A stretch of DNA of 64,000 nt from Bog-366 sp964501985 (GCA_964501985.1 CAZCVY010000006.1:1-64000), one strand, 5' to 3'. Shown: positions 24,317-33,360, counted from the first letter of the stretch. The notes: generated from the sequence alone by a model not told the origin. Translations and numbers: made by a program.

Positions 24317-25666
24317 TTGCCAACGCCCAACTATAATGCCCGGGTGTATGTCACCCTCGTCGTTTGCTGCCTGCTTTTGAACTCCGGGGGCGCGGTGTAT
24401 CTGCTGGGTAAGGCGAAGCTCGAGCGCCGCAAGAAAATACTCTTCGCGGTCGCGGCCCTCGCTTCGATCGTGCTGAAGCTGCTCCTGGCAAGACAATGGA
24501 GCGACTTCGATGTGGGCTCCTATAGTCTTGTGGCTTCTCTAGTGCTGCATGGCAAGAGCGTCTACGCGAATACCGAGTACTACAATTACGCGCCGCTTTG
24601 GTCCATCTTTCTGGCAGGACTCAAGCAGATTTCCAACTTGCTCCCGGCCGTCGGAGGCAAGGTCTTTCACTTCTACATTGCCGCCTTCCTGGCGGTTGTA
24701 GATGTTGCCCTGGCCGCGCTTCTAACCACAAAATACCGGTACGCCGCCGGCATGTTTTTCCTCTGCTGCCCGGTCACCGTAATCCTAACCGGCTCCTATT
24801 CTCAATTCGATAACTTCGCCTTGCTCGCCGGGCTTGCGGCTTGGCTGCTGGTTCGAGAGGGCAACGCCCCGTGGCGCCGCATCCTGCCATCCGCCGGCTT
24901 GCTCGGGCTGTCGTTGATCATCAAGCACATTTTCTTCTTGTTTCCGGTATGGATGCTTTTCTGGCCTAAACTCGGAAGCTTGCGAAAGCGAATGGCATAT
25001 GGGGTGATCTCCTACGCGCTCTTCGCCCTGTCGTTTCTGCCCTGGGCCGCCGATCCCTTGTCGCGCGCCGGGATTTTGCAGCACGTCTTTCTTTATCGCT
25101 CCCGGTTGTACTTCTCCGTGCCTCACCTCCTTGCGGCCTCCCGGCATTTTTGGATGATTTCCCCCACGGAGACGTCGTTCCTTACCCTCATCTGGATCGC
25201 CGTGCTGATTGCTGCCGGCATTAAAGTGGGGCGGACTGAGGGTGAACTTTTCCCGATGTATCTGCTGGTGATGTTCGCGGCCTCGCCAGCCCTGAATGAT
25301 TACTATTTCGCCTTGCCGATGCTCGCCTGCGCGATTTTCTACCCGGGTTGGCCGATATGGGCCTTAACTGGAACGACGGTAATAGTCTTGTTTGGTTCTC
25401 CTGGCGGCATCTATAGTCTTCCCTTCAACAGGGTTTATTACCTCGCGATCCTCTCCGGCCAGGTCGCGGCCTGGGCCCTGTTCATCGTTCAGCAGAGGCA
25501 AGCGGGTCTGCCGGCTCCCCTTGCGCTCTCCGCCCAAAGCACCGCGAGAAGAGCTATGACTCTTGCCTTTGCCAGCATGACAATGATGTTCCTCATTTTG
25601 GTGATCAAAGCGTGGGTATTCGGCCTGACAAATTCAACTTGGGTTTTACCGGTGGATAACGGATGA
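24317..25666 (+). CDS. GT-C-type polyprenyl-phosphate-dependent glycosyltransferase
   Basis: 449 residues with 10-12 predicted membrane helices. The first luminal loop carries SDFDVGSYSLVASLVLHGKSVYANTEYYNYAP, the conserved acidic loop of DUF2029/ALG-type mannosyltransferases in which an Asp is catalytic. A second family feature is SYSQFDNFALL. The start is a TTG at 24317; no better ATG exists before the first helix. It is coupled to the next gene by a 4-bp overlap, so an activated sugar lipid made by the GT2 enzyme is the likely donor. Confidence 0.75.
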   Translation: MPTPNYNARVYVTLVVCCLLLNSGGAVYLLGKAKLERRKKILFAVAALASIVLKLLLARQWSDFDVGSYSLVASLVLHGKSVYANTEYYNYAPLWSIFLAGLKQISNLLPAVGGKVFHFYIAAFLAVVDVALAALLTTKYRYAAGMFFLCCPVTVILTGSYSQFDNFALLAGLAAWLLVREGNAPWRRILPSAGLLGLSLIIKHIFFLFPVWMLFWPKLGSLRKRMAYGVISYALFALSFLPWAADPLSRAGILQHVFLYRSRLYFSVPHLLAASRHFWMISPTETSFLTLIWIAVLIAAGIKVGRTEGELFPMYLLVMFAASPALNDYYFALPMLACAIFYPGWPIWALTGTTVIVLFGSPGGIYSLPFNRVYYLAILSGQVAAWALFIVQQRQAGLPAPLALSAQSTARRAMTLAFASMTMMFLILVIKAWVFGLTNSTWVLPVDNG

Positions 25667-26517
25667 ATCAGACAAACCCCGACGATCGTTTCGAGGCCGC
25701 CCCCCCCGGCGCCGCCCCGAGCGCTCCAAAAAAGGTGTTGACGGTCCTTATGCCCGCGCACAACGAAGCGGACATCATCGCCGCCGCTGTTAAGGAGTGG
25801 CACGCGGAGGTCATCGCCAAAATACCTGGTTCTCGCCTCTTGGTGATAGACGATGCCAGCACCGACCGCACTCCGGAAGTATTGGGACAACTCACCACCA
25901 CCTTACCCGGCTTCGACTTTATCCACTGCGATGTGAATATCGGGCACGGAAAGGCGCTGAGATTCGGCTTCCGCGAGGTGGAGAGCGACTTCGTATTTCA
26001 GACGGACAGCGACCGGCAACATCGCCCCTCCGATTTTTGGCGACTCTGGGAACTACGCAATCAATATGATTTTGTGTTCGGGGTTCGCGCAAAGCGTCAG
26101 GACGGCGCCTTCCGCCTGGTGGTGACCCATCTGATGCGCGTGGTGAACTGGCTGCTCTGGCAGGTCTGGATTTCCGACGCCAATTGCCCATTCAAGCTTA
26201 TGCGGCGCAATGCCCTCACGGCCGCGCTCAAGCTTGTCCCTGAAGATTCGTTTATCCCCATGGTGATGCTCTCGATTCTGGCGCGAAAATTGCGCTTCCG
26301 TGTGACGGAGGTTCGCGTTGAGCACCTGCCAAGGCGCGGCGGCACACAGTCACTGCGCGGGAGGGCGCGATGGGCGCGCGTCACTTGGCGGTGCACCCTA
26401 CAATTGGTCCGGCTTCGCCTCCGCCTTGGAACGGCCTCGACTGCCGGTTATCCCGACCGCCGCCCGGAGTTGGCTCTTCCCGCCACGAACCCCTCTACCT
26501 TCCATTCTCCAAGTTAG
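25663..26517 (+). CDS. GT2-family glycosyltransferase (dolichol-phosphate mannosyltransferase-like)
   Basis: 284 residues. It has the N-terminal LTVLMPAHNEADIIAAAV, the nucleotide-binding LLVIDDASTDRTPEVL, NIGHGKALRFGF and the metal-binding DSDRQHRPSDFW, the usual DxD-containing order of GT2/DPM1 enzymes. The segment NCPFKLMRR and a long C-terminal basic tail follow, with no C-terminal membrane helices. It would transfer a sugar from a nucleotide donor to a polyprenyl phosphate that the adjacent GT-C enzyme uses outside the membrane. Confidence 0.85.
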   Translation: MNQTNPDDRFEAAPPGAAPSAPKKVLTVLMPAHNEADIIAAAVKEWHAEVIAKIPGSRLLVIDDASTDRTPEVLGQLTTTLPGFDFIHCDVNIGHGKALRFGFREVESDFVFQTDSDRQHRPSDFWRLWELRNQYDFVFGVRAKRQDGAFRLVVTHLMRVVNWLLWQVWISDANCPFKLMRRNALTAALKLVPEDSFIPMVMLSILARKLRFRVTEVRVEHLPRRGGTQSLRGRARWARVTWRCTLQLVRLRLRLGTASTAGYPDRRPELALPATNPSTFHSPS

Positions 26518-26596
26518 CCGCCCCTTCTTGTAACCCTTCACATTCGCAGGAGAGGCGTGGCACGCCAGAGGGGGAAGCTGCCTTGCGCGAATCTGA

Positions 26597-26624
26597 TTGA
26601 CTTCGAATAGAATCTTCATATAAT
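26597..26624 (+). promoter_or_regulatory. sigma70-type promoter of the deoR-like gene
   Basis: TTGACT (26597-26602), 16 bp, TATAAT (26619-26624), 29 bp before the ATG at 26654. This is the best sigma70-like promoter in the window. Confidence 0.62.
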
Positions 26625-26653
26625 CAATCACGACTGAGCATGGTGGTTTTTCG

Positions 26654-27433
26654 ATGCAGAGTTCTAAATCCAAGGATTTGGCGCCCCAACGGTTGGAAGA
26701 GCTTCGTGGCATTCTTGGCCAGAACCGGGTGGTGCGCGTCGAGGAGCTTACCGGGCAACTTGGCGTTTCGGCAGCCACCGTCCGCCGCGATCTGGGTGAA
26801 CTCGAGAGACTGGGCGAGGTACGTCGGGTCTATGGAGGCGCCGTCAGCACCGGCGGCCGTCTCGATGAACCGCTGTTTGACGACAAGACCTCCGTGGCCG
26901 CGGCGGAGAAGCGGCGCATCGCCGAGACCGCGGCGACGTACATCAAGCCCAATGACACGATTTATCTGGATGGCGGCAGCACGGTTCTGGAGTTGGCTCG
27001 CCTCCTGAAGGATCGCTCGAACATCACGATTGTCACCAATTCCCTGCGCGCGGCGGTGGAACTGGCGGGTAGGGGACCGCGCCTGATTCTGGTGGGGGGC
27101 GAACTGCGCCGCCTTGCCCAGACCACCGTGGGGCCGCTGACACGCTTCATGATCCAGGAACTCCATGTGGACAAGGCGTTTATGGGAACCATCGGCCTGA
27201 CCATAGAAGAGGGCCTCACCACCACCGACCCTACCGAGGCTTATACCAAAGAGCTGGTGATGGAACACGCCCGAGAGGTCATTTTGCTTGCCGATAGCAG
27301 TAAGGCCCACAAGATTTCGTTCACCCGCGCCGGCCGACTGGAGAAGGTCCGGGTGCTCATTACCGATAAATCGATCGATCGGAAATTATCGAAGGAATTG
27401 CGCAAGCAGGGGATGGAAGTCGTGATTGCTTGA
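26654..27433 (+). CDS. DeoR/GlpR-family transcriptional regulator
   Basis: 259 residues. The N-terminal winged helix (RLEELRGILGQNRVVRVEEL, then GVSAATVRRDLGELERLGEV) carries the DeoR signature. The C-terminal sugar-phosphate sensor domain has the DxGSTxxELA motif (LDGGSTVLELARLL), VTNSLRAAVEL and FMGTIGLTIEEGLTT. Such proteins repress sugar or polyol catabolism until a phosphorylated sugar binds. It lies upstream of and co-directional with the 2-oxoacid dehydrogenase genes but is separated from them by a 7-bp repeat array. Control of that operon, or of distant polyol genes such as dhaK, is possible. Confidence 0.88.
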   Translation: MQSSKSKDLAPQRLEELRGILGQNRVVRVEELTGQLGVSAATVRRDLGELERLGEVRRVYGGAVSTGGRLDEPLFDDKTSVAAAEKRRIAETAATYIKPNDTIYLDGGSTVLELARLLKDRSNITIVTNSLRAAVELAGRGPRLILVGGELRRLAQTTVGPLTRFMIQELHVDKAFMGTIGLTIEEGLTTTDPTEAYTKELVMEHAREVILLADSSKAHKISFTRAGRLEKVRVLITDKSIDRKLSKELRKQGMEVVIA

Positions 27434-27585
27434 GGACTCGGGATACGGGACACGGGTTACGGGACACGGGACACGCGATCGATTTGCGATTCGGTTCGAC
27501 TAGGGCAGTCGGGTTTCTCGAATTTCGATTTCGGAGAGATAACGAGCCCCGATCCTCGTGTCCCGTATCCCGTATCCCGTATCCC
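27434..27585. repeat. inverted pair of 7-bp tandem arrays after the deoR stop
   Basis: Six heptamers (GGACTCG, GGATACG, GGACACG, GGTTACG, GGACACG twice) at 27434-27475 begin on the base after the TGA stop. The partner array at 27551-27585 reads GATCCTC, GTGTCCC, then GTATCCC three times, the reverse complement type. About 75 bp lie between. No gene; this is the entire space before the E1 gene's ribosome binding site (GGAGA). Confidence 0.88.
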
Positions 27586-27604
27586 GATCATTCATGGAGA
27601 ACCG

Positions 27605-29899
27605 ATGACGCCAGCTTATTTGCAAAATTCAAGACCTCAATTCGCTCCTTTTGAGATTGATTGCGGATCGATTCCCGCATTTCGTTTCCAGGGAAATCTT
27701 CAGAGCGAGCTCGCCGCCGGGCGCATCGACAGCTCGACGGCCGTGGGACTGCTGGAAGACATGCTGATGATCCGCGAGCTGGAGGACATGATCGTGACCG
27801 TGCGGTCCGGTGCCTACGAGCCGCTTGCGGGTTTCAATTATCGCGGTCCCACGCACGTCTCCATCGGGCAGGAAGGAGCTTCCGTCGGAGCGTGCAGCGC
27901 CCTGATCCTGAAGGATCACATCACCAGCACGCACCGCGGCCACGGAGACAGCGTGGCGCGTGGATGCTGCGCCCTGCGCGACATGCGTGATGAGCAATTG
28001 CGGAAACGTCTTCCGCACTCGACCGCCGTGGCACATGACGAGCTTCTCGACCAAGCTTTGGAAGAGCATGTCTATCGCACCATCGCCGAGCTCTTCGGCA
28101 AGGAGGATGGCTATTGCCGGGGGCGCGGCGGCAGCATGCACATCGCGGACTTCACGGTCGGCCACCTGGGCGCAAACGCCATCGTGGGCGGAGGCGTGCC
28201 CATCGCTACCGGCGCGGCAATGGGTTTGCGCTACCGGCAGAGCGGCGGCGTTGTTTGTTGCTTTGCCGGGGATGGCGCCTACAACAACGGCGTCGTTCTG
28301 GAATCGCTAAACTGGGCGGCGCAGGCGCAATTTACCAATGAATTTGCCGGCGACCGGCCCTTCGGTGTGCCGATTATCTTTTTCGTTCTCAACAATCACT
28401 ACGCGATGACCGGGCGGTCCGATAACGAAGTGACCGGAGTCACCCACTTGGCCCAGCGTGCGGCCGGCTTTGCCGACAATCGCATGCACGCAGAGATCAT
28501 CAATGGCATGGATGTGCTGTCCACCCGCGACGCCGTCCTGCGGGCGGCGAAGGGCTGCCGCGAAGGCCAGGGGCCTTACTTCTTCGACGTGGACACTTAC
28601 CGCTACTTCGGCCACTCGTTGAGCGACCCGCGCAACGAATATCGCACGCGCGACGAAGAAACAGCATGGAAAGCGGTCGACCCCATCGCAGCTTTTGAAC
28701 AGCAGCTTCTGGATTGCGGAATCCTGGACCAAAAAGGAATTGATGCTCTAAAAGCGAAAGTGCGGGACCGCAATGCCCGAGCGGCGATTCGCGCTGCGAA
28801 AGCCGCCGACCCTCCCCCGGCAGATGTCATCAAGTACATGTACACCAGCACCTCGGTGGAGACGGTGCCGCCCGAGTTTGCGCATGTCGAGGTCCTTGAG
28901 CCACTGCCTCCCATCAAGCGGGTCAATGGCGAAATCACCTACCGCGACGCCATCAAAGAAGCCGTGATCGAAGAGATGCTCCGCGATTCGCGGGTCATCT
29001 TTTATGGCGAAGATGTGGCCGAGTACGGCGGCGCTTTCAAGCTCTCCAAGGGATTGCTCGAGATGTTTGGCCGGGCACGCGTTTTCAACGCTCCCATTTC
29101 CGAAGCGTGTATCTGCGGCACGGCGGTGGGCGCGGCCATGGTCGGACTGCGGCCAGTGGTGGAGTTGATGTACATGGATTTCCTCCTGATGGCGGGCGAT
29201 CAGGTGGGCAACCAGGCGGCCAAGTGGCACTACATGTCGGGCGCGCAGGTGGAAGTGCCCATGGTCCTACGTGTATCGGTGGGCGCGGGGAAAGGGTATG
29301 GCGGCCAACACTCGCAGACGCTGGAATCGACGGTGGTCCACGTTCCCGGGCTCTACGTGGTCTACCCCTCCACCGCTTACGATGCCAAGGGTTTGATGAA
29401 GTCCGCTATCCGCGACAATAACCCCATCATGTTTGTCGAGTCGCAGGGCCTGTACAACGAGAAGGGTCCTGTACCCCAAGAAGAATATCTCCTGCCGCTG
29501 GGCGTTGCGGATATCAAGCGTGCCGGAAGCGATATCACTCTGGTGGCTTATGGTCCGGCCGTGCCCCTAGCTTTGAAAGCTGCCGCTCGCTTGCAGCAGG
29601 AATCGGGCGTAAGCGCGGAAGTGGTAGACCTTCGCTGTCTGGTGCCGCTCGACATGGAAACCGTGCTCATGTCCGTGCAGAAGACTGGGCGCTGTCTGGT
29701 GGTGAGCCAGGCCGTGAGCATGGGCAGTTTCACCGGCGAGGTCGCATCGACGATTCAGCAGCAGGCCTTTGATTATCTCGATGCGCCGGTGGCGCGCGTG
29801 GGAGCGAAGAACGGTATCGCTCCGCAATCGCATGTGCTGGAAGCGGTCTTCTATCCGCGGGTCGAGGACATTCTCGCCGCGGCGAAAAGCATTTTGTAG
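27605..29899 (+). CDS. 2-oxoacid dehydrogenase E1, fused alpha and beta subunits
   Basis: 764 residues. The alpha part (about 40-410) has the HRGHGDSVARG loop, GRGGSMHI and the thiamine diphosphate motif GDGAYNNG (222-229). The beta part (about 440-764) begins GEITYRDAIKEAVIEEML and has the FYGEDVAEYGGAF, FNAPISEACICG, GGQHSQTLES and NPIMFVESQGLY blocks. Fused E1 proteins are known in acidobacterial and deinococcal pyruvate, acetoin and branched-chain dehydrogenases; the substrate cannot be set from sequence. It decarboxylates the oxoacid and passes the acyl group to the lipoyl domain of the E2 encoded next. Confidence 0.9.
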   Translation: MTPAYLQNSRPQFAPFEIDCGSIPAFRFQGNLQSELAAGRIDSSTAVGLLEDMLMIRELEDMIVTVRSGAYEPLAGFNYRGPTHVSIGQEGASVGACSALILKDHITSTHRGHGDSVARGCCALRDMRDEQLRKRLPHSTAVAHDELLDQALEEHVYRTIAELFGKEDGYCRGRGGSMHIADFTVGHLGANAIVGGGVPIATGAAMGLRYRQSGGVVCCFAGDGAYNNGVVLESLNWAAQAQFTNEFAGDRPFGVPIIFFVLNNHYAMTGRSDNEVTGVTHLAQRAAGFADNRMHAEIINGMDVLSTRDAVLRAAKGCREGQGPYFFDVDTYRYFGHSLSDPRNEYRTRDEETAWKAVDPIAAFEQQLLDCGILDQKGIDALKAKVRDRNARAAIRAAKAADPPPADVIKYMYTSTSVETVPPEFAHVEVLEPLPPIKRVNGEITYRDAIKEAVIEEMLRDSRVIFYGEDVAEYGGAFKLSKGLLEMFGRARVFNAPISEACICGTAVGAAMVGLRPVVELMYMDFLLMAGDQVGNQAAKWHYMSGAQVEVPMVLRVSVGAGKGYGGQHSQTLESTVVHVPGLYVVYPSTAYDAKGLMKSAIRDNNPIMFVESQGLYNEKGPVPQEEYLLPLGVADIKRAGSDITLVAYGPAVPLALKAAARLQQESGVSAEVVDLRCLVPLDMETVLMSVQKTGRCLVVSQAVSMGSFTGEVASTIQQQAFDYLDAPVARVGAKNGIAPQSHVLEAVFYPRVEDILAAAKSIL

Positions 29900-29981
29900 C
29901 AGACGGCATGCGGCGTACGGTAGAGGGCGGACACGAGTGTCGCGGCCCCGTATCCCGTCTACCGTCTACTGTCTGCCGTCC
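29899..29981. repeat. inverted pair of 7-bp tandem arrays after the E1 stop
   Basis: GCAGACG, GCATGCG, GCGTACG, GTAGAGG, GCGGACA at 29899-29933, starting on the last base of the TAG stop. Opposed by CCCGTAT, CCCGTCT, ACCGTCT, ACTGTCT, GCCGTCC at 29947-29981. The short spacing would let the transcript fold into one long imperfect hairpin between the E1 and E2 genes. Confidence 0.85.
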
Positions 29982-30013
29982 GGCGACTTCTGGCTCCTGA
30001 AGGAAACGTTGGT

Positions 30014-31387
30014 ATGGTTAAAGCAGTGATCATGCCCAAATTAGGGCAATCGGAAGAGACCGTCAAGATCATCAAGTGGCGCAAACAGGTCGGTGATAGC
30101 GTCGCCAAGGGCGACGTTCTTTTCGAAATCGAGACCGACAAGGCCGTCCTGGAGGTCGAGAGTTTTTATGAGGGCACGCTCCTGAAAATTGTCGCGAAAG
30201 AGGGAGTGACCGTCCCTGTGCAGGCTAAGGTGGCCTTTGTGGGGGACCCCGGCGAGCCGGTTCCGGAAATACTACAGTCCGAAGTCCCAAATCCGAAGTC
30301 CGAAGCGAAGCAAGGCCCCAAGCCACCAGACCAGAGAAGCCACCCACTCCCGGCGCACGGCCTACCCGACGTGCGAGCGCGAGCCACGGTTCAAATCCCA
30401 CCTCCCTCTACCTCGGGGAAACCGGCACCTGAGGTCTTCGAGCCGCAGTTGTTCCGAATCAGTCCCCGCGCCGCGAAGTTCGCCCGGGAATCTGTCATCG
30501 ATCCAACGCCTATAGTGGGAACGGGCCCCAGCGGGCGGATCGTCGAGCGCGACGTAAAGCAATACCTTGAGGCCCAGGGTTACAGCCGCCTGCGCATCAC
30601 CCCCACCGCGAAACAATTGGCGGCGCGCGAGGGAATCAATCTGCTGAACCTCGTGCCGAAAGAAAATGGCAGCCAGACGACCATCGAGGACATCGAGCGC
30701 CTCCTGGCTGAGCGGCCCAAGCCCATGTCGCGCATGCGGCAGATCATCGCCCAGCGTCTCACGGAAAGTTACACTCACGCCCCGCACTTCTTCGTGACGG
30801 TATCCGCCGACGTGACCGACTTGGAATCGCTGAGGGCGGGGTGGAAAGCGCAGGGAGTGTCGTATACGCTGACGGACTTCGTTGTGAAGGCCACGGCCCT
30901 CTCGCTGGAACAATTTCCTCTCGTCAACAGCACCTCCGACGGTGAGAGCATCCGCTGGCGCAGTAATATCGACCTGGGCCTGGCGGTGGCGCTCGAGCAA
31001 GGGTTGGTGGTCCCGGTCATTCGGCGAGCCAATGAACTGACTGTGGCGGAAATTCACTCGCGGGCGCAGGGACTAACAGCCAAGGCGCGCGCGGGACAGC
31101 TTACTCCGGCGGAAATGACCGGCAGCACATTCACTATTTCCAATTTGGGAATGATGGACGTGGAGAACTTTACCGCGATCATCAATCCTGGCGAGAGCGC
31201 GATTCTAGCTGTCGCGAGCGGCACGAAGCAGCCGGTGGTGAAAAACGATCAAGTCGTGATCCGCACGATGATGAAGATGACCCTGTCGAGCGATCACCGC
31301 TTGATCGATGGCGCGCTGGCGGCGCGATTCCTGAACTCGATTCGAAAAACCCTTGAGGAGATAAGCCTGTGGCAGCGTTCGATATAG
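30014..31387 (+). CDS. dihydrolipoamide acyltransferase E2
   Basis: 457 residues. The lipoyl domain (1-78) has Lys43 in EIETDKAVLEVES. The linker (about 82-150) is partly built from 7-bp repeats. Two E3/E1-binding motifs in tandem follow: SPRAAKFARES to GRIVERDVKQYL (about 152-192) and TPTAKQLAAREGINL to TTIEDIERLL (about 198-235). The acyltransferase domain ends with the catalytic SSDHRLIDGALAARFL. Most E2 proteins carry one peripheral-subunit-binding domain, so the second is notable. The gene overlaps E3 by 19 bp. Confidence 0.9.
   Translation: MVKAVIMPKLGQSEETVKIIKWRKQVGDSVAKGDVLFEIETDKAVLEVESFYEGTLLKIVAKEGVTVPVQAKVAFVGDPGEPVPEILQSEVPNPKSEAKQGPKPPDQRSHPLPAHGLPDVRARATVQIPPPSTSGKPAPEVFEPQLFRISPRAAKFARESVIDPTPIVGTGPSGRIVERDVKQYLEAQGYSRLRITPTAKQLAAREGINLLNLVPKENGSQTTIEDIERLLAERPKPMSRMRQIIAQRLTESYTHAPHFFVTVSADVTDLESLRAGWKAQGVSYTLTDFVVKATALSLEQFPLVNSTSDGESIRWRSNIDLGLAVALEQGLVVPVIRRANELTVAEIHSRAQGLTAKARAGQLTPAEMTGSTFTISNLGMMDVENFTAIINPGESAILAVASGTKQPVVKNDQVVIRTMMKMTLSSDHRLIDGALAARFLNSIRKTLEEISLWQRSI
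30276..30310 (+). repeat. 7-bp repeats inside the E2 linker
   Basis: AGTCCGA, AGTCCCA, AATCCGA, AGTCCGA, AGCGAAG in uninterrupted 7-bp register, encoding SEVPNPKSEAK in the flexible linker after the lipoyl domain. Their class matches the intergenic arrays on either side of the E1 gene. Confidence 0.8.
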
Positions 31388-32775
31388 TGGTGATTGGCTC
31401 GGGACCTGGTGGTTACCCTGCGGCGATCCGCGCAGCGCAACTGGGCGCTTCCGTGGCGCTGGTGGAAAAGGAGGAAATGGGGGGCACGTGTCTGAACTGG
31501 GGCTGTATTCCCACCAAGACATTGATTGCTTCGTCGGAATTGCTCGCGCGCATCAAGTCCGCCGGGACGATGGGCCTGCGCGTGGAGAATGTCTCCTTTG
31601 ACTATGCCGCGATGGCCGACCGCAAGGACCAGGTGGTTGCGAAGTTGCGCAACGGCATCAAGCAATTGCTCAAGGCCAACGGCGTTACGGTGATTCAGGG
31701 CAGCGCCTCGTTTCAGAGCCGCAATCGAATTCAGGTGAACGTTGTCAATCCCGGCGCTGAACCTGTCGTCCTGGATGCCGGCAAGACTATTATCTCTACC
31801 GGCACAACTTCCGCCATGCCTGCATTTCTCCCGCGCCACGAGCGAGTTGTGGAGAGCCGCGGCTTTCTGAACCTGCGCGCGCTGCCGGCCACCACGCTGA
31901 TTCTCGGCGGCGGGATCATCGGCTGCGAGTTCGCCTGCATGTTGGCGCAACTCGGCGTGCAGGTAACGATGGTGGAGTTGCTCGAAGACATTATCGCGGG
32001 CGTCGACGCGGATGTCCGCCGGGAATTGCGCCGCCATATGGAGAAGACCCTCGGTATAGGCATTCTGACAGGCGTGACGCTGGAAGAAATCACCGCGGAC
32101 GGCCGCGGAGTGCGGGGTCGGGCCGGACAGGAAACCTTGGAAGCCGATCTGCTGCTGGTGGCTCTGGGCCGCAAGCCCGGGACGAGTTCATTGAAGTTGG
32201 AAAATGCCGGACTTGCTCCCAATGAGCGGGGCTTTCTTGATGTCGACTCATACGGCAGAACGCGCGTCGCTACTATTTATGCCGTGGGCGATGTCACCGG
32301 CGGCCCGCTGCTGGCCCACGCCGCCACCGCGCAAGGCTTGGTGGCCGCTGAGAACGCGTGCGGACGCTACGCGCACAAAAACGAAACTGTGGTTCCGAAT
32401 TGCATCTTCACTACGCCCGAAATCGGCACCGTTGGCCTCGGCGAACAGGAGGCCCAGCAGCAGGGCCGCAAGATTAAGACGGGAAAGTATCTATTCGGTG
32501 CACTCGGAAAGGCGATGGCCATCGGTGAGCCCTCAGGTTTCGTGAAGTGGGTGGCCGATGCGGAGACGGATCAACTGCTAGGCGCGCACGCCGTCGGTCC
32601 CCGCGCTACCGACATCATTGCGGAAGCGGCGGTGGCGATTCGCGCGGAATTGACCGCCGCGGACCTTGCCTACACCATCCACGCCCATCCCACGCTGGCC
32701 GAAGCCTGGATGGAAGCAGCCCACGCCTTGATGGGCGAACCCATTCACTCCGCGCCGCCGCGCAAATCATCGTAG
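31369..32775 (+). CDS. lpdA: dihydrolipoamide dehydrogenase E3
   Basis: 468 residues. It has an FAD motif (DIVVIGSGPGGYPAAI), the redox disulfide in GGTCLNWGCIPTK (Cys41, Cys46), an NAD motif (LILGGGIIGCEFA), DVTGGPLLAHAATAQG, and the catalytic His-Glu pair in HAHPTLAEAW near the C-terminus. It reoxidises the lipoyl group of E2 and reduces NAD. The start lies inside the E2 gene (19-bp overlap), indicating translational coupling and the order E1-E2-E3. Confidence 0.93.
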   Translation: MAAFDIVVIGSGPGGYPAAIRAAQLGASVALVEKEEMGGTCLNWGCIPTKTLIASSELLARIKSAGTMGLRVENVSFDYAAMADRKDQVVAKLRNGIKQLLKANGVTVIQGSASFQSRNRIQVNVVNPGAEPVVLDAGKTIISTGTTSAMPAFLPRHERVVESRGFLNLRALPATTLILGGGIIGCEFACMLAQLGVQVTMVELLEDIIAGVDADVRRELRRHMEKTLGIGILTGVTLEEITADGRGVRGRAGQETLEADLLLVALGRKPGTSSLKLENAGLAPNERGFLDVDSYGRTRVATIYAVGDVTGGPLLAHAATAQGLVAAENACGRYAHKNETVVPNCIFTTPEIGTVGLGEQEAQQQGRKIKTGKYLFGALGKAMAIGEPSGFVKWVADAETDQLLGAHAVGPRATDIIAEAAVAIRAELTAADLAYTIHAHPTLAEAWMEAAHALMGEPIHSAPPRKSS

Positions 32776-32813
32776 GTGCTGGGTCGACCCTGCGCGAGAG
32801 CGTGGCGCGTTGG

Positions 32814-32876
32814 AAAGGCAAAAGTGAAGTCGGAAGGCAAAGCGCAAAGGTCAAAGCCGTGCGGAGCAAAGGCGAG
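32814..32876. repeat. degenerate 7-bp repeats after the E3 gene
   Basis: Heptamers such as AGGCAAA, GCGCAAA and GGTCAAA in register between the E3 stop and hicB. They are more diverged than the other arrays and start about 38 bp after the stop rather than at it. Confidence 0.5.
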
Positions 32877-32887
32877 GATTCGAGTGG

Positions 32888-33100
32888 TTACGCCAGCATG
32901 AGCCGCTCACCCTTTGGTTCGGGAATGGGGTCCCCAAATTCGCGAGCGGTGTCGATCCACAATTGCATGGCTTCATTGGCGTGACCGAGTGCCGCTTCCT
33001 GCGTCTCGCCGTGGGCCATACATCCAGGCAATTCCGGGACTTCGGCAACGAAGACCTGATCTTTGTTGCTCCAATAAATGATGATCTCGTATTTGTGCAT
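32888..33100 (-). CDS. hicB: HicB-family antitoxin (short form)
   Basis: 70 residues from ATG 33100. HKYEIIIYWSNKDQVFVAEVPELPGCMAHGETQEAALGHANEAMQLWID is the partly degraded RNase H-like fold typical of HicB. The protein ends soon after (PIPEPKGERLMLA), without a C-terminal DNA-binding domain. It follows the toxin gene after 2 bp. HicB blocks the HicA active site. Confidence 0.9.
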   Translation of the reverse strand: MHKYEIIIYWSNKDQVFVAEVPELPGCMAHGETQEAALGHANEAMQLWIDTAREFGDPIPEPKGERLMLA

Positions 33101-33102
33101 AT

Positions 33103-33360
33103 TTACTCCCTTGCGGCTCCAAGCCCGTAGCGCACGACGACGCCCCGTACCTGACGTACCTGATACACTTTGGCCTTGCTGCCTTCTCGCTGCAAATTGA
33201 GCAATTCCCTTACGCCATGCCGCCGGAAAATGTGATGGCTGCCACGGATGCGTTCTTGGAATCCCAACCACCGAAGGAAATTGCGAAGCTCGTCGAAATT
33301 GATGTTGGCATCCGACGCGCCTTGCAGGATACGAAGTCGGAGCTCCTCGTATTTGTCCAC
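33103..33360 (-). CDS. hicA: HicA-like mRNA interferase toxin
   Basis: 85 residues from GTG 33360; the frame is open further upstream but only this part is protein-like. It contains the dsRBD-like HicA core FDELRNFLRWLGFQERIRGSHHIFRRHG with the catalytic His in GSHHIF, then LNLQREGSKAKVYQVRQVRGVV. It is slightly longer than classical HicA (about 60 residues) because of an N-terminal helix (DKYEELRLRILQG). The order toxin then antitoxin fits hicAB. Confidence 0.85.
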   Translation of the reverse strand: MDKYEELRLRILQGASDANINFDELRNFLRWLGFQERIRGSHHIFRRHGVRELLNLQREGSKAKVYQVRQVRGVVVRYGLGAARE

